From contig NZ_LNRZ01000005.1 of the NCBI RefSeq assembly GCF_001468265.1, forward strand, positions 186,001 through 250,000: a stretch of DNA of 64,000 nt, in the 5' to 3' direction. A model generated the notes under the pieces. The model saw only the letters and a list, made by a program, of their open reading frames with translations, was not told the origin of the DNA and made no database searches. Below, in pieces: positions 1-11,224 of this stretch. Both the position numbers and the translations under genes were made by a program. Numbering within the stretch: position 1 is the stretch's first letter; each line of letters opens with the position of its first letter. Origin of the DNA: Sphingopyxis sp. H050 (GTDB lineage Bacteria; Pseudomonadota; Alphaproteobacteria; Sphingomonadales; Sphingomonadaceae).

Positions 1-776
1 TCGACGACGATGATCCGGTTCGTCTGCCGCGACGCGGGGCTGGCCTTGTCGAGATTGTAGAGCGTGCGCCCCTTGTCGAACAAAGGCGTGTCGGGCGAGT
101 TCAGATATTTGGGCTCGCCTTCGCCGAGGATGCGGCCGCCGAACGCGATGACCCGCCCGCGCGCATCGCGGATCGGGATCATCAGGCGGCCGCGGAAGCG
201 GTCGTAGGGCTCCTTGTCATCGACCGCGATCAGCATCCCCGATTCGACGAGCATCGCGGTCGGGAATTTCTTGAGCGCTTCCTTGAGCGCGCTGCGGCTG
301 TCGGGGGCGAGGCCGAAGCCGAAGGCCTTGCGCGTGGCGTCCGAAATCCCGCGCTTGGCGAGATATTCGCGCGCGGGCGCGCCGTTGCTGCTGTCCAATT
401 GTTGCGTGAACCAATCGGCGGCGGCTTGCACGACATCGCGCAGGCTCGCCGCCTCCTCGGCCTTCTTCGCGGCGCGCGGGTCGGCGGCGGGGACTTCCAT
501 CCCGGCTTCGGCGGCGAGCTCTTTCACGGCATCCATGAACGACAGCCCGCGCTGGTCGGTCATCCAGCGGATGGCATCGCCATGGGCGCTGCAGCCGAAG
601 CAGTGATAGAAGCCCTTTTCGTCGTTGATGGTGAAGCTGGGCGTCTTTTCGTTATGGAAGGGGCAGCAGGCCTTATATTCGCGCCCGGCGCGCGTGACCT
701 TCACCGTGCGGCCGATGAGGGTCGAGAGCGTGATCCGCGATCGCAGTTCGTCCAGCCATTGCGGGGTGAGGGTCAA
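1..776 (-). CDS. dnaG: DNA primase DnaG (N-terminal part, cut by window edge)
   Basis: Makes RNA primers for DNA replication. The first 258 residues are present; the rest lies left of the window. The CHC2-type zinc-binding motif is clear (C38, H41, C59, C62), followed by the N-terminal part of the catalytic core, and the sequence leaves the window just as the TOPRIM domain begins (RIIVVE). I chose the TTG start at 774-776 because it gives the usual MTLTPQWLDELR beginning. This TTG overlaps the TGA stop of the upstream DUF559 gene, so translation may be coupled. Gene order yqeY - (insert) - dnaG on the minus strand fits alphaproteobacteria. Confidence 0.96.
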   Translation of the reverse strand, partial: MTLTPQWLDELRSRITLSTLIGRTVKVTRAGREYKACCPFHNEKTPSFTINDEKGFYHCFGCSAHGDAIRWMTDQRGLSFMDAVKELAAEAGMEVPAADPRAAKKAEEAASLRDVVQAAADWFTQQLDSSNGAPAREYLAKRGISDATRKAFGFGLAPDSRSALKEALKKFPTAMLVESGMLIAVDDKEPYDRFRGRLMIPIRDARGRVIAFGGRILGEGEPKYLNSPDTPLFDKGRTLYNLDKASPASRQTNRIIVV

Positions 777-1162
777 GCGTTCCCCTCCCATTTATGGGAG
801 GGGTTAGGGGAGGGCATGTCTGCAAGCACGCGCTCGATCTCCATCACGACACCCTCGATCCGCTCCAACACATCATTGTTCCAGAAGCGGATCACCCGAT
901 ATCCTCGCGCTTGCAGATAGGCCGTGCGCGCTTCGTCTTTCGCTACATCAACTGAATGTTGCCCGCCATCGACTTCGATGACCAGCTTGGCTGTGCGTGA
1001 CACAAAATCGCAGATGAAAGGGCCGATGGGAAACTGGCGATTGAAGCGGACGCCCGAAATCTTGCGAGCACTGAGCTGCGCCCAGAGCGCCCGTTCGGCG
1101 GCTGTGGCGTTGAGGCGCAATTCGCGGGAGCGCGCGGTCGGACGCTTGTAGCCTTTATCCAA
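773..1162 (-). CDS. DUF559 endonuclease-like protein
   Basis: About 130-138 residues of the DUF559 family, related to the very-short-patch-repair/restriction endonuclease fold. Visible family features are an N-terminal LRLNATAAERALWAQL helix, FNRQFPIGPFICDFV, then LVIEVDGGQH and VIRFWNNDVL, the likely catalytic strands. Its true cellular role is not established. The start is uncertain: TTG at 1162 follows a GGGGGAGGG stretch that would act as ribosome binding site, while another TTG at 1189 lies within the repeat. Both ends of the gene are made of REP-like repeat. It sits between yqeY and dnaG, which are usually neighbours, so it looks inserted. Confidence 0.8.
   Translation of the reverse strand: MDKGYKRPTARSRELRLNATAAERALWAQLSARKISGVRFNRQFPIGPFICDFVSRTAKLVIEVDGGQHSVDVAKDEARTAYLQARGYRVIRFWNNDVLERIEGVVMEIERVLADMPSPNPSHKWEGNA
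782..815. repeat. REP-like palindrome, copy 1 (inside DUF559 gene 3' end)
   Basis: Palindrome CCCCTCCCA-ttta-TGGGAGGGG followed by a ttaggggaggg tail. It is translated as the last residues of the DUF559 protein (PSPNPSHKWEG). Related copies lie at 1178-1199 and 1227-1260. Confidence 0.85.
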
Positions 1163-1177
1163 CAGGCCCTCCCCCGA

Positions 1178-1199
1178 CCCCTCCCGCAAGCGGGAGGGG
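1178..1199. repeat. REP-like palindrome, copy 2 (5' end of DUF559 gene)
   Basis: CCCCTCCCGC-aa-GCGGGAGGGG, a perfect 10-bp stem, preceded by ccctcccccga. It lies at the start of the DUF559 gene and supplies its purine-rich ribosome binding site on the minus strand. Confidence 0.85.
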
Positions 1200-1226
1200 A
1201 GAATATCCGCTCGCAGCCCAACCAGC

Positions 1227-1260
1227 CCCCCTCCCGCCCCCCGGGAGGGGTCGGGGGAGG
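1227..1260. repeat. REP-like palindrome, copy 3
   Basis: CCCCTCCCG ... CGGGAGGGG with a C-rich loop and a tcgggggagg tail. It lies directly beyond the yqeY stop codon, between yqeY and the DUF559 gene. It may also act as a transcript 3' hairpin. Confidence 0.8.
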
Positions 1261-1267
1261 ACCTGTC

Positions 1268-1720
1268 TCAGCTCAACGCCGCCTTCACCCACCCGCTCGC
1301 CTTGCTCATATCGAGCTGGCTGCCCAGCCGGTCCTTCACCGCGGCCATCACCTTGCCCATATCCTTCAGGCTCTCGGCGCCGAGTTCCACGACGATCGCC
1401 TTGATCGCCGCCGTCGCCTCGTCATCGCTGAGCTGCGCGGGCAGGAAATCCTCGATCACGACGACCTCGGCCGCCTCGATATCCGCCAGCTCCTGACGGC
1501 CACCCTGTTCGTACATGGCGATCGACTCGCGGCGCTGCTTGACCATCTTCTGCAGCACGTCGGTGACCAGCACATCGTCGTCCGCCGGCGCGGTGCCGGT
1601 GCGCAGTTCGATGTCCTTGTCCTTGATCTTGGCCAGCATCAGCCGGATGGTGCCCAGCCGCGCCTTGTCGCCGCTCTTCATCGCGGCAACCTGCGCAGCC
1701 TTGATGTCGTCACGAATCAT
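1268..1720 (-). CDS. yqeY: GatB/YqeY domain protein
   Basis: 150-residue YqeY family protein (IRDDIKAAQVAAMKSGDK, LPAQLSDDEATAAI, ending SGWVKAAL). The family is the free-standing relative of the C-terminal GatB domain of tRNA amidotransferase; its exact role is unproven. ATG at 1720 is preferred over an in-frame codon 21 bp upstream because GGGGA stands at the right distance before it. It is divergent from carA and upstream of dnaG, the usual alphaproteobacterial context. Confidence 0.93.
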   Translation of the reverse strand: MIRDDIKAAQVAAMKSGDKARLGTIRLMLAKIKDKDIELRTGTAPADDDVLVTDVLQKMVKQRRESIAMYEQGGRQELADIEAAEVVVIEDFLPAQLSDDEATAAIKAIVVELGAESLKDMGKVMAAVKDRLGSQLDMSKASGWVKAALS

Positions 1721-1851
1721 GCGTGTCCCCATGCGCTGCAAATTTCGGAAAGGCCCTCTCTAGCGGCAAGTTTTCGAATCCGATAGCTTGTGAATCACTT
1801 TTTTGGCTCCTACTTGGTCGGCCGTTTAGCCCCCCGTCCGGAGCAGTTTAA

Positions 1852-3060
1852 ATGGCACCAGCCAACCCATCAGTCGCGCCCAAAACCCCGCCCCAAAGCC
1901 AGCCCGCGGGCGCGACCGGCGTTCTTGTCCTTGCCGATGGCACGATCCTGTGGGGCGTGGGTTATGGCGCCAGCGGTGCGGGCGTGGGCGAGATTTGTTT
2001 CAACACGTCGATGACCGGCTATCAGGAAATCCTGACCGACCCGAGCTATGCCGGCCAGATCATCACCTTCACCTTTCCGCACATCGGCAACGTCGGCGCG
2101 AACCCCGAGGATATGGAGCGCGAAAAGCGCGCCGCGATCGGCTGCGTCACGCGCGAATTGCCGACTGCGCCCAGCAGCTTTCGCAGCACCCAGACCTTGC
2201 CCGAATGGATGGCGGCGCAGGGGCTGATCGGGCTCGCCGGCATCGACACGCGCGCGCTGACCCGCCGCATCCGCGACGGCGGCGCGCCGACCGGCGTCGT
2301 GGCGCACCATCCCGAGGGCAAGTTCGACCTCGACAAGCTGTTGATGCTGGCGCAGGGCTGGCCGGGGCTGGAGGGCATGGACCTCGCCAAGACCGTCACG
2401 CGCGAGCGGCAGGGCAGCTGGGACGCGGGCGTGTGGCATCTGGGGTCGGGCTATGAGGTATCGAACCACAAGCGCGCGGACGATGCCGCGCCGCACGTCG
2501 TCGCGGTCGATTATGGCGCGAAGGACAATATCTTCCGCAACCTGGTGAAGGCCGGCGCGCGCGTCACGGTGGTGCCCGCGAAGACCAGCCTCGACGAGAT
2601 CATGGCGCTGCGCCCCGCGGGCGTGTTCCTGTCGAACGGCCCCGGCGACCCCGCGGCGACGGGCGACTATGCGGTGCCGGTGATCAGGGGGCTGCTCGAG
2701 CGCAACATCCCGATCTTCGGCATCTGCCTCGGCCACCAATTGCTTGGGCTGGCCGCGGGCGCGAAGACGGTGAAGATGCATCAGGGCCACCGCGGCGCCA
2801 ACCATCCGGTGCAGCGCGTCGGCGGCGATTTTGGGGACGGCGTGGTCGAGATCACCAGCATGAACCACGGCTTCGCGGTCGACGCATCGACGTTGCCCGC
2901 GGGCGTCGTCGAGACGCACAAGAGCCTGTTCGACGGATCGAACTGCGGCATCGAGGTGACGGGCAAGCAGGCGTTCAGCGTGCAATATCACCCCGAGGCG
3001 AGCCCGGGGCCGCAAGACAGCTTCTATCTGTTCGAGAAGTTTGTGGGCGGGCTGAAGTGA
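1852..3060 (+). CDS. carA: Carbamoyl-phosphate synthase small subunit
   Basis: Glutamine-hydrolysing subunit that feeds ammonia to CarB for arginine and pyrimidine synthesis. 402 residues. The N-terminal CPSase small-chain domain (NTSMTGYQEILTDPSYAGQ) is followed by a class-I glutamine amidotransferase domain with nucleophile C292 in GICLGHQ and H380/E382 in QYHPEA. GGAG lies 9 nt before the ATG. Its last codons overlap by 4 bp the small gene that separates it from carB. Confidence 0.98.
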   Translation: MAPANPSVAPKTPPQSQPAGATGVLVLADGTILWGVGYGASGAGVGEICFNTSMTGYQEILTDPSYAGQIITFTFPHIGNVGANPEDMEREKRAAIGCVTRELPTAPSSFRSTQTLPEWMAAQGLIGLAGIDTRALTRRIRDGGAPTGVVAHHPEGKFDLDKLLMLAQGWPGLEGMDLAKTVTRERQGSWDAGVWHLGSGYEVSNHKRADDAAPHVVAVDYGAKDNIFRNLVKAGARVTVVPAKTSLDEIMALRPAGVFLSNGPGDPAATGDYAVPVIRGLLERNIPIFGICLGHQLLGLAAGAKTVKMHQGHRGANHPVQRVGGDFGDGVVEITSMNHGFAVDASTLPAGVVETHKSLFDGSNCGIEVTGKQAFSVQYHPEASPGPQDSFYLFEKFVGGLK

Positions 3061-3317
3061 GCTCGGCAAAAGTTGAGCGCGATGCCAAAGTTGCGCTCGT
3101 GGCTTTCTATCGAACTTGGGTAACAGAAGGACTGGGGAAGCTTTCCACCTCCGAGTTGGCAGAACGGACGGGCTACAAAGCACCCAAGCAGATTTCGACC
3201 GAAGCCTTGGACTTGTTGGTTTCAAAACAATGGATAGCTTGCTCCTCTGACGCCGTAGAATTGACCGACGCGGGACGGAATGCCGCTGTGGATTTCCTAG
3301 ATCAAAGACAGAAATAA
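3057..3317 (+). CDS. Small winged-helix-like protein inserted between carA and carB
   Basis: 86 residues, GTG start overlapping the carA stop (GTGA). I recognise no named family. The pattern [12 protein letters not shown] ... [12 protein letters not shown] ... [16 protein letters not shown] looks like a small winged helix-turn-helix: recognition helix, then a beta-wing with 'LTDAGR' as in many MarR/PadR-like domains. Base composition is clearly less GC-rich than carA and carB, which suggests later acquisition. It ends one base before the carB ATG, so it is co-transcribed with carAB. Its function is unknown. Confidence 0.75.
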   Translation: MSSAKVERDAKVALVAFYRTWVTEGLGKLSTSELAERTGYKAPKQISTEALDLLVSKQWIACSSDAVELTDAGRNAAVDFLDQRQK

Positions 3318-3318
3318 C

Positions 3319-6639
<3,321 letters not shown>

Positions 6640-6736
6640 CCATACCGCTCCACCTCCCTGACATTATGGACACAGCGGCTCAGCCGCTCGGCGCTCAACC
6701 GCCGAGGCAGGATTATTGACGAAGGACAACAGGATA

Positions 6737-7213
6737 ATGGCTAGCGTTGAAAAGGTTCCGATGCTGCAGGAAGGCTATGAGAAGCTGAGCGCCCAGCTCG
6801 CGACTCTCAAGGCCGAGCGCCCGTTGATCGTCGATGCGATCGAGGAAGCGCGCGCGCATGGCGACCTTTCGGAAAATGCCGAATATCACGCCGCGAAAGA
6901 GCGTCAGGGTCAGGTCGAAGCGACGATCGGCGACCTTGAAGACCGCCTGTCGCGCGCGCAGGTGATCGACCCGACGACGCTGTCGGGCGACCGCATCGTG
7001 TTCGGTGCGACCGTCACGCTCGCCGATGAAGACGACAAGCCGGTGCGTTATCAGATCGTCGGCCAGGCCGAGGCGGACGCCAAGGACGGCAAGATCAGCT
7101 ACAACTCGCCGCTCGGCCGCGCACTGATCGGCCGCCGCGTCGACGACGAGGTCGAGGTGACCGTGCCGTCGGGCGACAAATATTATGTGGTGACGAAGAT
7201 CGAATTCGTCTGA
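6737..7213 (+). CDS. greA: Transcription elongation factor GreA
   Basis: 158 residues, the same length as E. coli GreA. It has an N-terminal coiled coil ([18 protein letters not shown] ... [23 protein letters not shown], including the acidic tip residues of the DLSENAEY signature) and a C-terminal FKBP-like domain ([20 protein letters not shown]). It rescues backtracked RNA polymerase by stimulating transcript cleavage. ATG 6737 with AAGGA upstream is preferred over a TTG 21 bp earlier. It follows carB by about 100 bp, a common arrangement in alphaproteobacteria. Confidence 0.97.
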   Translation: MASVEKVPMLQEGYEKLSAQLATLKAERPLIVDAIEEARAHGDLSENAEYHAAKERQGQVEATIGDLEDRLSRAQVIDPTTLSGDRIVFGATVTLADEDDKPVRYQIVGQAEADAKDGKISYNSPLGRALIGRRVDDEVEVTVPSGDKYYVVTKIEFV

Positions 7214-7230
7214 GTTCGGAAGGCCGGGCG

Positions 7231-7866
7231 ATGAAGCCGCAGGACGCGCCGCTGGTTACGGGCTATGCGCTGGCCTGCGTCATCATTTTCCTGCTGCTCG
7301 AAATCACGGGCTTCCAAGTCGATGCGATCGTCAGCGCGGGCTTCATTCCCGCGCGCTTCGACGCCGAGGTGATCGCGCCGCCCGGGACGACCCTGCTGCC
7401 GTTCGTGCTGACGCCGCTGACCTCGGCCTTCCTGCACGGCGGCTGGCTGCACCTGATCTTCAACATGGCGATGCTGCTGTTCATCGGCCGCCAGCTCGAA
7501 GCGCCGCTCGGCGCCAAGGCCGTGGCGGTGCTGCTCGTCGCCGGCGCCTATGTCGGCGCCGCTGCGCAATGGGCGGCCGATCCTGCCTCGACCACCCCGA
7601 TGATCGGCGCCAGTGGCGCGATTTCAGCGCTGGTGGCGGTGTTCGCGCTGATCTTCAGCCGCACGAAGACGGCGGCGATCGGCCCGATCCCGGCGCATTG
7701 GGTGCGCGCCATCTGGCTCGCCGCGGCGTGGATCGGCATCCAGCTGCTGTTCGGCGTTGCCGGCGGCGGCTTCGGTGCCGTCGCGATCTGGGCGCATGTC
7801 GGCGGCTTCCTCGCCGGCCTGCTCCTTGCCCGTCCGATGCTGCGCTGGCGGTTCGGCGCGCGCTAG
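7231..7866 (+). CDS. Rhomboid-family intramembrane serine protease
   Basis: 211 residues, six predicted membrane helices. Catalytic serine S128 lies in GASGAIS and the partner H189 in IWAHVGGFLAG; H74 and N78 in GGWLHLIFNM form the oxyanion region. Cleaves membrane proteins within the bilayer; the substrate is unknown. AAGG precedes the ATG. Its TAG stop shares the palindrome CTAG with the stop of the convergent Nudix gene. Confidence 0.92.
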   Translation: MKPQDAPLVTGYALACVIIFLLLEITGFQVDAIVSAGFIPARFDAEVIAPPGTTLLPFVLTPLTSAFLHGGWLHLIFNMAMLLFIGRQLEAPLGAKAVAVLLVAGAYVGAAAQWAADPASTTPMIGASGAISALVAVFALIFSRTKTAAIGPIPAHWVRAIWLAAAWIGIQLLFGVAGGGFGAVAIWAHVGGFLAGLLLARPMLRWRFGAR

Positions 7867-8405
7867 GCGAGCAATCCGCCGATCAGCAGCATCGCCACGC
7901 GGACGTCGATGCCGCAGCCTTCGGCGCGTTTCGCCGCGACGAAATCCTCGATCCCGGCCAGCGGGATGCGGTGGACGACAATGTCCTCGCCCTCGACGCC
8001 GCCGCCTTCGCCGACTTTCGTCAGGTCCGTGGCGACGAGCAGCGTGAAGCTCTCGCTGACCATCCCCGGCGAGCTGTAGAATTCGCCTACGGTGCGCCAG
8101 CGCGCCGCCGAATAGCCGGTCTCCTCGGCCAGCTCGCGCGCCGCCGCGACCTCGGGCGCTTCGCCTGCGCTTTCGTCGCCGACGAGGCCGGCGGGCAACT
8201 CGATGCACCGGACCTTCAGCGGCACGCGATACTGCTCGACCAGGATGACGTGGCGCCCGTCGGGCGCGTCGTCGATCGCCAAGATCACGGCCGCATGGAT
8301 GCCGCGCGAGCGCGAGACATATTCCCACGTCCCCTGCTGTTTGACCGTGATGAAGCGGCCCTCCCAGCGCGTCTCGATGGGTGTGTCGGGGGAGGGTCGG
8401 GACAC
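7863..8405 (-). CDS. Nudix hydrolase (ADP-ribose pyrophosphatase-like)
   Basis: 180 residues with a complete Nudix box: G-x5-E-x7-REL-x-EE-x-GY (GDESAGE ... AARELAEETGY). The N-terminal strand pairs and HVILVEQYRVPL resemble ADP-sugar pyrophosphatases; the exact substrate cannot be read from sequence. I chose GTG 8405 because AAGGA lies seven bases upstream and the protein then begins MSRPSPDTPIETRWEG. It is the last gene of the leftward lemA-TPM-TPM set, although a repeat element separates it from the gene before. Confidence 0.88.
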   Translation of the reverse strand: MSRPSPDTPIETRWEGRFITVKQQGTWEYVSRSRGIHAAVILAIDDAPDGRHVILVEQYRVPLKVRCIELPAGLVGDESAGEAPEVAAARELAEETGYSAARWRTVGEFYSSPGMVSESFTLLVATDLTKVGEGGGVEGEDIVVHRIPLAGIEDFVAAKRAEGCGIDVRVAMLLIGGLLA

Positions 8406-8420
8406 GGCAAATCCTTTCGA

Positions 8421-8507
8421 TCCGTTCGCCCTGAGCTTGTCGAAGGGCCGCTTTTCTTTCGATGGTAGGGCGAAGTGCGGTGCTTCGGCAAGCTCAGCAC
8501 GGACGGA
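8421..8507. repeat. Inverted repeat of the 'cgaagc/gctcag' family, copy 1
   Basis: Two arms (tccgttcgccctgagcttg... and ...caagctcagcacggacgga) face each other across about 32 bp. The same arms recur at 15002-15092. It sits between the TPM gene and the Nudix gene, just before the Nudix ribosome binding site. Confidence 0.85.
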
Positions 8508-8521
8508 AATGACGGGGCCGA

Positions 8522-9202
8522 CTAGAGCTCGATCAGCCGGTCGGGCAGCTCGTTCGGATTTTCGCTGCCGCGCGGGAAGTGGTCGGCCAGGACGACGCCC
8601 ATCTGGCGCACCGCCTCGGCCATGCCTTCGCCGGGTTTGCCGGCGCGGATGCGCTCGATCAGCGACGCCATGGCGTCGCCCCATATCTCCGGCGCCACTT
8701 TGGCGGCGATCGCTTCGTCGGCGACGATGTCGGCGCGATGCTCGCGCAGGCTGACATAGAGCAGCACGCCGGTGCGGCCCAGCGTCTTCGCCTCGGTGCC
8801 GACCTTGAACAGATCGACCGCGCGGGCGCGCACGCGCGCCGCCTTGATCGCGCGCGGCGTCAGCGCCAGGCGCAGCGGCCGGTACAGCAGGATCAGCCAC
8901 ACGCCGATCCATTTGAGGACGCCGATTGCAATGACGGTGCCAAGCCACTGATTGGGCGTCAGCTCATGCCCCCATCCGCCGCTCAGCCGGTAATAGAGGC
9001 CCTGATAGAAATCGGGGAACAGCGCGATGACCGACATCGCCAGGAAGGCGATGACGCTCGCCCAGACGAGCGCGACGTCGTCATAATCGTTGGATTGGGC
9101 GGCGATCACGGTGACGATCTCGCCGCTGGTACGATCTTCCGCGGCCGCGACTGCCGCGGTGACGAGATCATGGTCGGCGGCGCTGACGTGACTGACTTTC
9201 AT
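8522..9202 (-). CDS. TPM-domain membrane protein
   Basis: 226 residues. A TPM (DUF477) domain is split around two membrane helices near residues 45-65 and 90-110. LGRTGVLLYVSLREHRADIVAD matches the TPM core, and the protein ends in a soluble region. The family belongs to the YgcG/Psb32 group; its proposed roles (phosphatase, or folding/repair of membrane proteins) are not settled. A strong AAGGGAGCGGG ribosome binding site precedes the ATG. It is downstream of a second TPM gene and lemA, so they probably form one operon. Confidence 0.9.
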   Translation of the reverse strand: MKVSHVSAADHDLVTAAVAAAEDRTSGEIVTVIAAQSNDYDDVALVWASVIAFLAMSVIALFPDFYQGLYYRLSGGWGHELTPNQWLGTVIAIGVLKWIGVWLILLYRPLRLALTPRAIKAARVRARAVDLFKVGTEAKTLGRTGVLLYVSLREHRADIVADEAIAAKVAPEIWGDAMASLIERIRAGKPGEGMAEAVRQMGVVLADHFPRGSENPNELPDRLIEL

Positions 9203-9214
9203 GGTCCCGCTCCC

Positions 9215-9994
9215 TTACCAGCCGCCCGACGCGCCGCCGCCGCCGAAGCTGCCGCCGCCGCCAGAAAAGCCGCCGCCACCGCCCCAGTCGTCGTCGCCCC
9301 AGATGATGATTGGCGCGCCGCCCCACGGGCGATTGCGCCGATGCCGCTTGCCGCGCCGCCCAAAGGCCGTGAGCATCGGCAGCACGAAGAAGAACAAGAC
9401 GATGAAGCCGATGAAGATGAGCCCGCCGATATTGCCGTCGTCCGCCCGGTCGCGCTCGGCCTTGTCGGCCGCGGCGGCGCGCGCGGCGGCTTCCTCGGGC
9501 GGCAGCTGGATCTGCTGGGCGATCGCATTGACGCCGTCCTGAATGCCGCCCGGCATGTCGCCCGCCTTGAATTTCGGCGTCACGATATCGCGGATGATCC
9601 GCCCCGACAGCGCATCGGTCAGCACGGGCTCAAGGCCGTAGCCTACCGAGATATTCATCCGCCGCTCGTTGGGGGCGATCAGGAAGACGACGCCGTCGTT
9701 GTTTTCCTTGCCGCCGATCTTCCACTCGCGACCGAGACGATAGCCGTAGTCGGAGATGTCGTTCCCTTCGAGGTCGTTCACTGTTGCGACGACGAGTTGG
9801 TGCCCGGTCGTCTTTTCCAGCTGTTCGAGCTGAACATTGAGATCAGCTTCCTCGGTCGCAGGGATGATATCCGCCTGATCGACGACGCGGCCGGTGAGCT
9901 TCGGGAAGCTTTGCGCGGCGGCTGGCACCGCCGCCAACAGCAGCCCGGAAAGGGCCGCCGTTGCCAGCGGGCGCAACAAGGGGAGAGGGCGCAC
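9215..9994 (-). CDS. TPM-domain protein with Gly-rich tail (YgcG type)
   Basis: 259 residues. A signal peptide (LSGLLLAAVPAAAQS) leads to a periplasmic TPM domain (VVDQADIIP ... NDGVVFLIAPNERRMNISVGYGLE), then one membrane helix (IGFIVLFFFVLPMLTAF) and a cytoplasmic tail of GGGG/FSGGGGSFGG repeats. GTG start two bases after the lemA stop. LemA and a Gly-rich TPM protein are very often adjacent, suggesting joint action at the membrane; the biochemical role is unknown. Confidence 0.92.
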   Translation of the reverse strand: MRPLPLLRPLATAALSGLLLAAVPAAAQSFPKLTGRVVDQADIIPATEEADLNVQLEQLEKTTGHQLVVATVNDLEGNDISDYGYRLGREWKIGGKENNDGVVFLIAPNERRMNISVGYGLEPVLTDALSGRIIRDIVTPKFKAGDMPGGIQDGVNAIAQQIQLPPEEAAARAAAADKAERDRADDGNIGGLIFIGFIVLFFFVLPMLTAFGRRGKRHRRNRPWGGAPIIIWGDDDWGGGGGFSGGGGSFGGGGASGGW

Positions 9995-9995
9995 T

Positions 9996-10598
9996 TTACT
10001 GACCGAAATCGACCTTCGGCGCCTGGTTGGCGTTGGGCGTGATCGCCTTGTACGGCGTCATCGGCTGCGCGCCATGGACGATCTTCGCTCCGATGATATC
10101 CGGGAAGGTACGGATCGTCGTGTTATAGTCCTGCACCGCGGCGTTATAATCCTGCACCGTAACGTTGATGCGGTTCTCGGTGCCCTCGAGCTGGGTCATC
10201 AGGTCGGCGAAGCGTGCCTGGCTCTTGAGGTCGGGATATTGTTCGACCGTCACCAGCAATCGGCCGAGCGCGCCCGACACATTGCCCTGCGCCTGCTGGA
10301 AGGCCTGCACTTTGGCCGGATCATTGAGGTCGTCGGTGCTGAGCTTCACCTGCGTCGCCGACGCGCGCGCCTGGATGACGCCTTCGAGTGTCGACTGCTC
10401 GATCTTGGCCGCGCCCTTCGCGGTTTCGACGAGGTTGGGGATCAGGTCGGCGCGGCGCTGATACGCGGCCTCGACATTGGCCCATTTGGCCTTCGCGGCC
10501 TCTTCCTTGGTGGGAACGCTGTTGATGCCGCAGGCGGACAGCGACAGTGCGGCAACCGGGACAATCAGCCAGCGGGCGGAACGATAGGTCATGGTCAT
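9996..10598 (-). CDS. LemA family lipoprotein
   Basis: 200 residues. Lipoprotein signal with lipobox LSAC, then the LemA helical core (WANVEAAYQRRADLIPNLVETAKG, DLKSQARFADLMTQLEGTENRI, YNAAVQDYNTTIRTFP). ATG 10598 has GAGGGAGC at good spacing; the next ATG is two codons later. First gene of the leftward operon with two TPM genes. The function of the family is not established. Confidence 0.93.
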   Translation of the reverse strand: MTMTYRSARWLIVPVAALSLSACGINSVPTKEEAAKAKWANVEAAYQRRADLIPNLVETAKGAAKIEQSTLEGVIQARASATQVKLSTDDLNDPAKVQAFQQAQGNVSGALGRLLVTVEQYPDLKSQARFADLMTQLEGTENRINVTVQDYNAAVQDYNTTIRTFPDIIGAKIVHGAQPMTPYKAITPNANQAPKVDFGQ

Positions 10599-10716
10599 CA
10601 ATGCTCCCTCGCGCGGCGTTTTGCCGCAACAACACACATAATAGGATCGCGCTTGCCTTTGTGCAATCGCCGCGGCACGTTCGGCGCATCGCAACCGTCA
10701 TTCGGGGAGCAGCAAG

Positions 10717-11133
10717 ATGTTGAGCGAGTTCAAGGAATTTATCGCGCGCGGCAACGTCATCGACCTGGCGGTCGGGGTCATCATCGGCGGCGCTTTCGCG
10801 ACGATCACCGGCTCGCTGACCGAGGATCTGATCATGCCGCTGGTCGGCTGGATCTTTGGCGGGGTCGATTTTTCCAGCAAGTTCATCCTGCTCGGCAGCG
10901 TGCCCGACGGCATCGCCGCGACCGACTATGCCGCGCTCAAAAAGGCCGGTGTCGCGATGATCGGCTATGGCGCCTTCATCACCGCGGTGATCAACTTCCT
11001 GATTCTCGCGTGGATCATCTTCCTGCTCGTCCGCGCCGTGAACAAGGTCGTCCGCAAGGGTCCCGATGCGCCTGCGGGCCCGAGCGAGGTCGATCTCCTC
11101 ACCCAAATTCGTGATGAATTGCGGAAAAAATAG
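10717..11133 (+). CDS. mscL: Large-conductance mechanosensitive channel
   Basis: 138 residues. Typical N-terminus ([27 protein letters not shown]) forming TM1, a periplasmic loop, TM2 ([21 protein letters not shown]) and a charged C-terminal helix ([15 protein letters not shown]). It opens under hypo-osmotic membrane tension. GGGGAGCA is the ribosome binding site, and an intrinsic terminator follows. Confidence 0.96.
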   Translation: MLSEFKEFIARGNVIDLAVGVIIGGAFATITGSLTEDLIMPLVGWIFGGVDFSSKFILLGSVPDGIAATDYAALKKAGVAMIGYGAFITAVINFLILAWIIFLLVRAVNKVVRKGPDAPAGPSEVDLLTQIRDELRKK

Positions 11134-11160
11134 GGGTTCGAGCCCAATTCGGGGTGAATG

Positions 11161-11195
11161 ACCCGCCTGCGCTCTTTCAAAGCGCGGGCGGGTTT
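11161..11195 (+). terminator. Intrinsic terminator after mscL
   Basis: ACCCGCCTGCGCT pairs with AGCGCGGGCGGGT (one G-U pair) around a short loop, followed by TTTCC. It separates mscL from ssrA. Confidence 0.8.
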
Positions 11196-11224
11196 CCTAT
11201 ATGGGTCGTGCCGGTTTCGGCCGG

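Noticed and set aside
11125..11160. ggttcgagccc at the mscL end as a tRNA T-arm
   Set aside because: No flanking acceptor stem, CCA end or other tRNA arms; likely chance.
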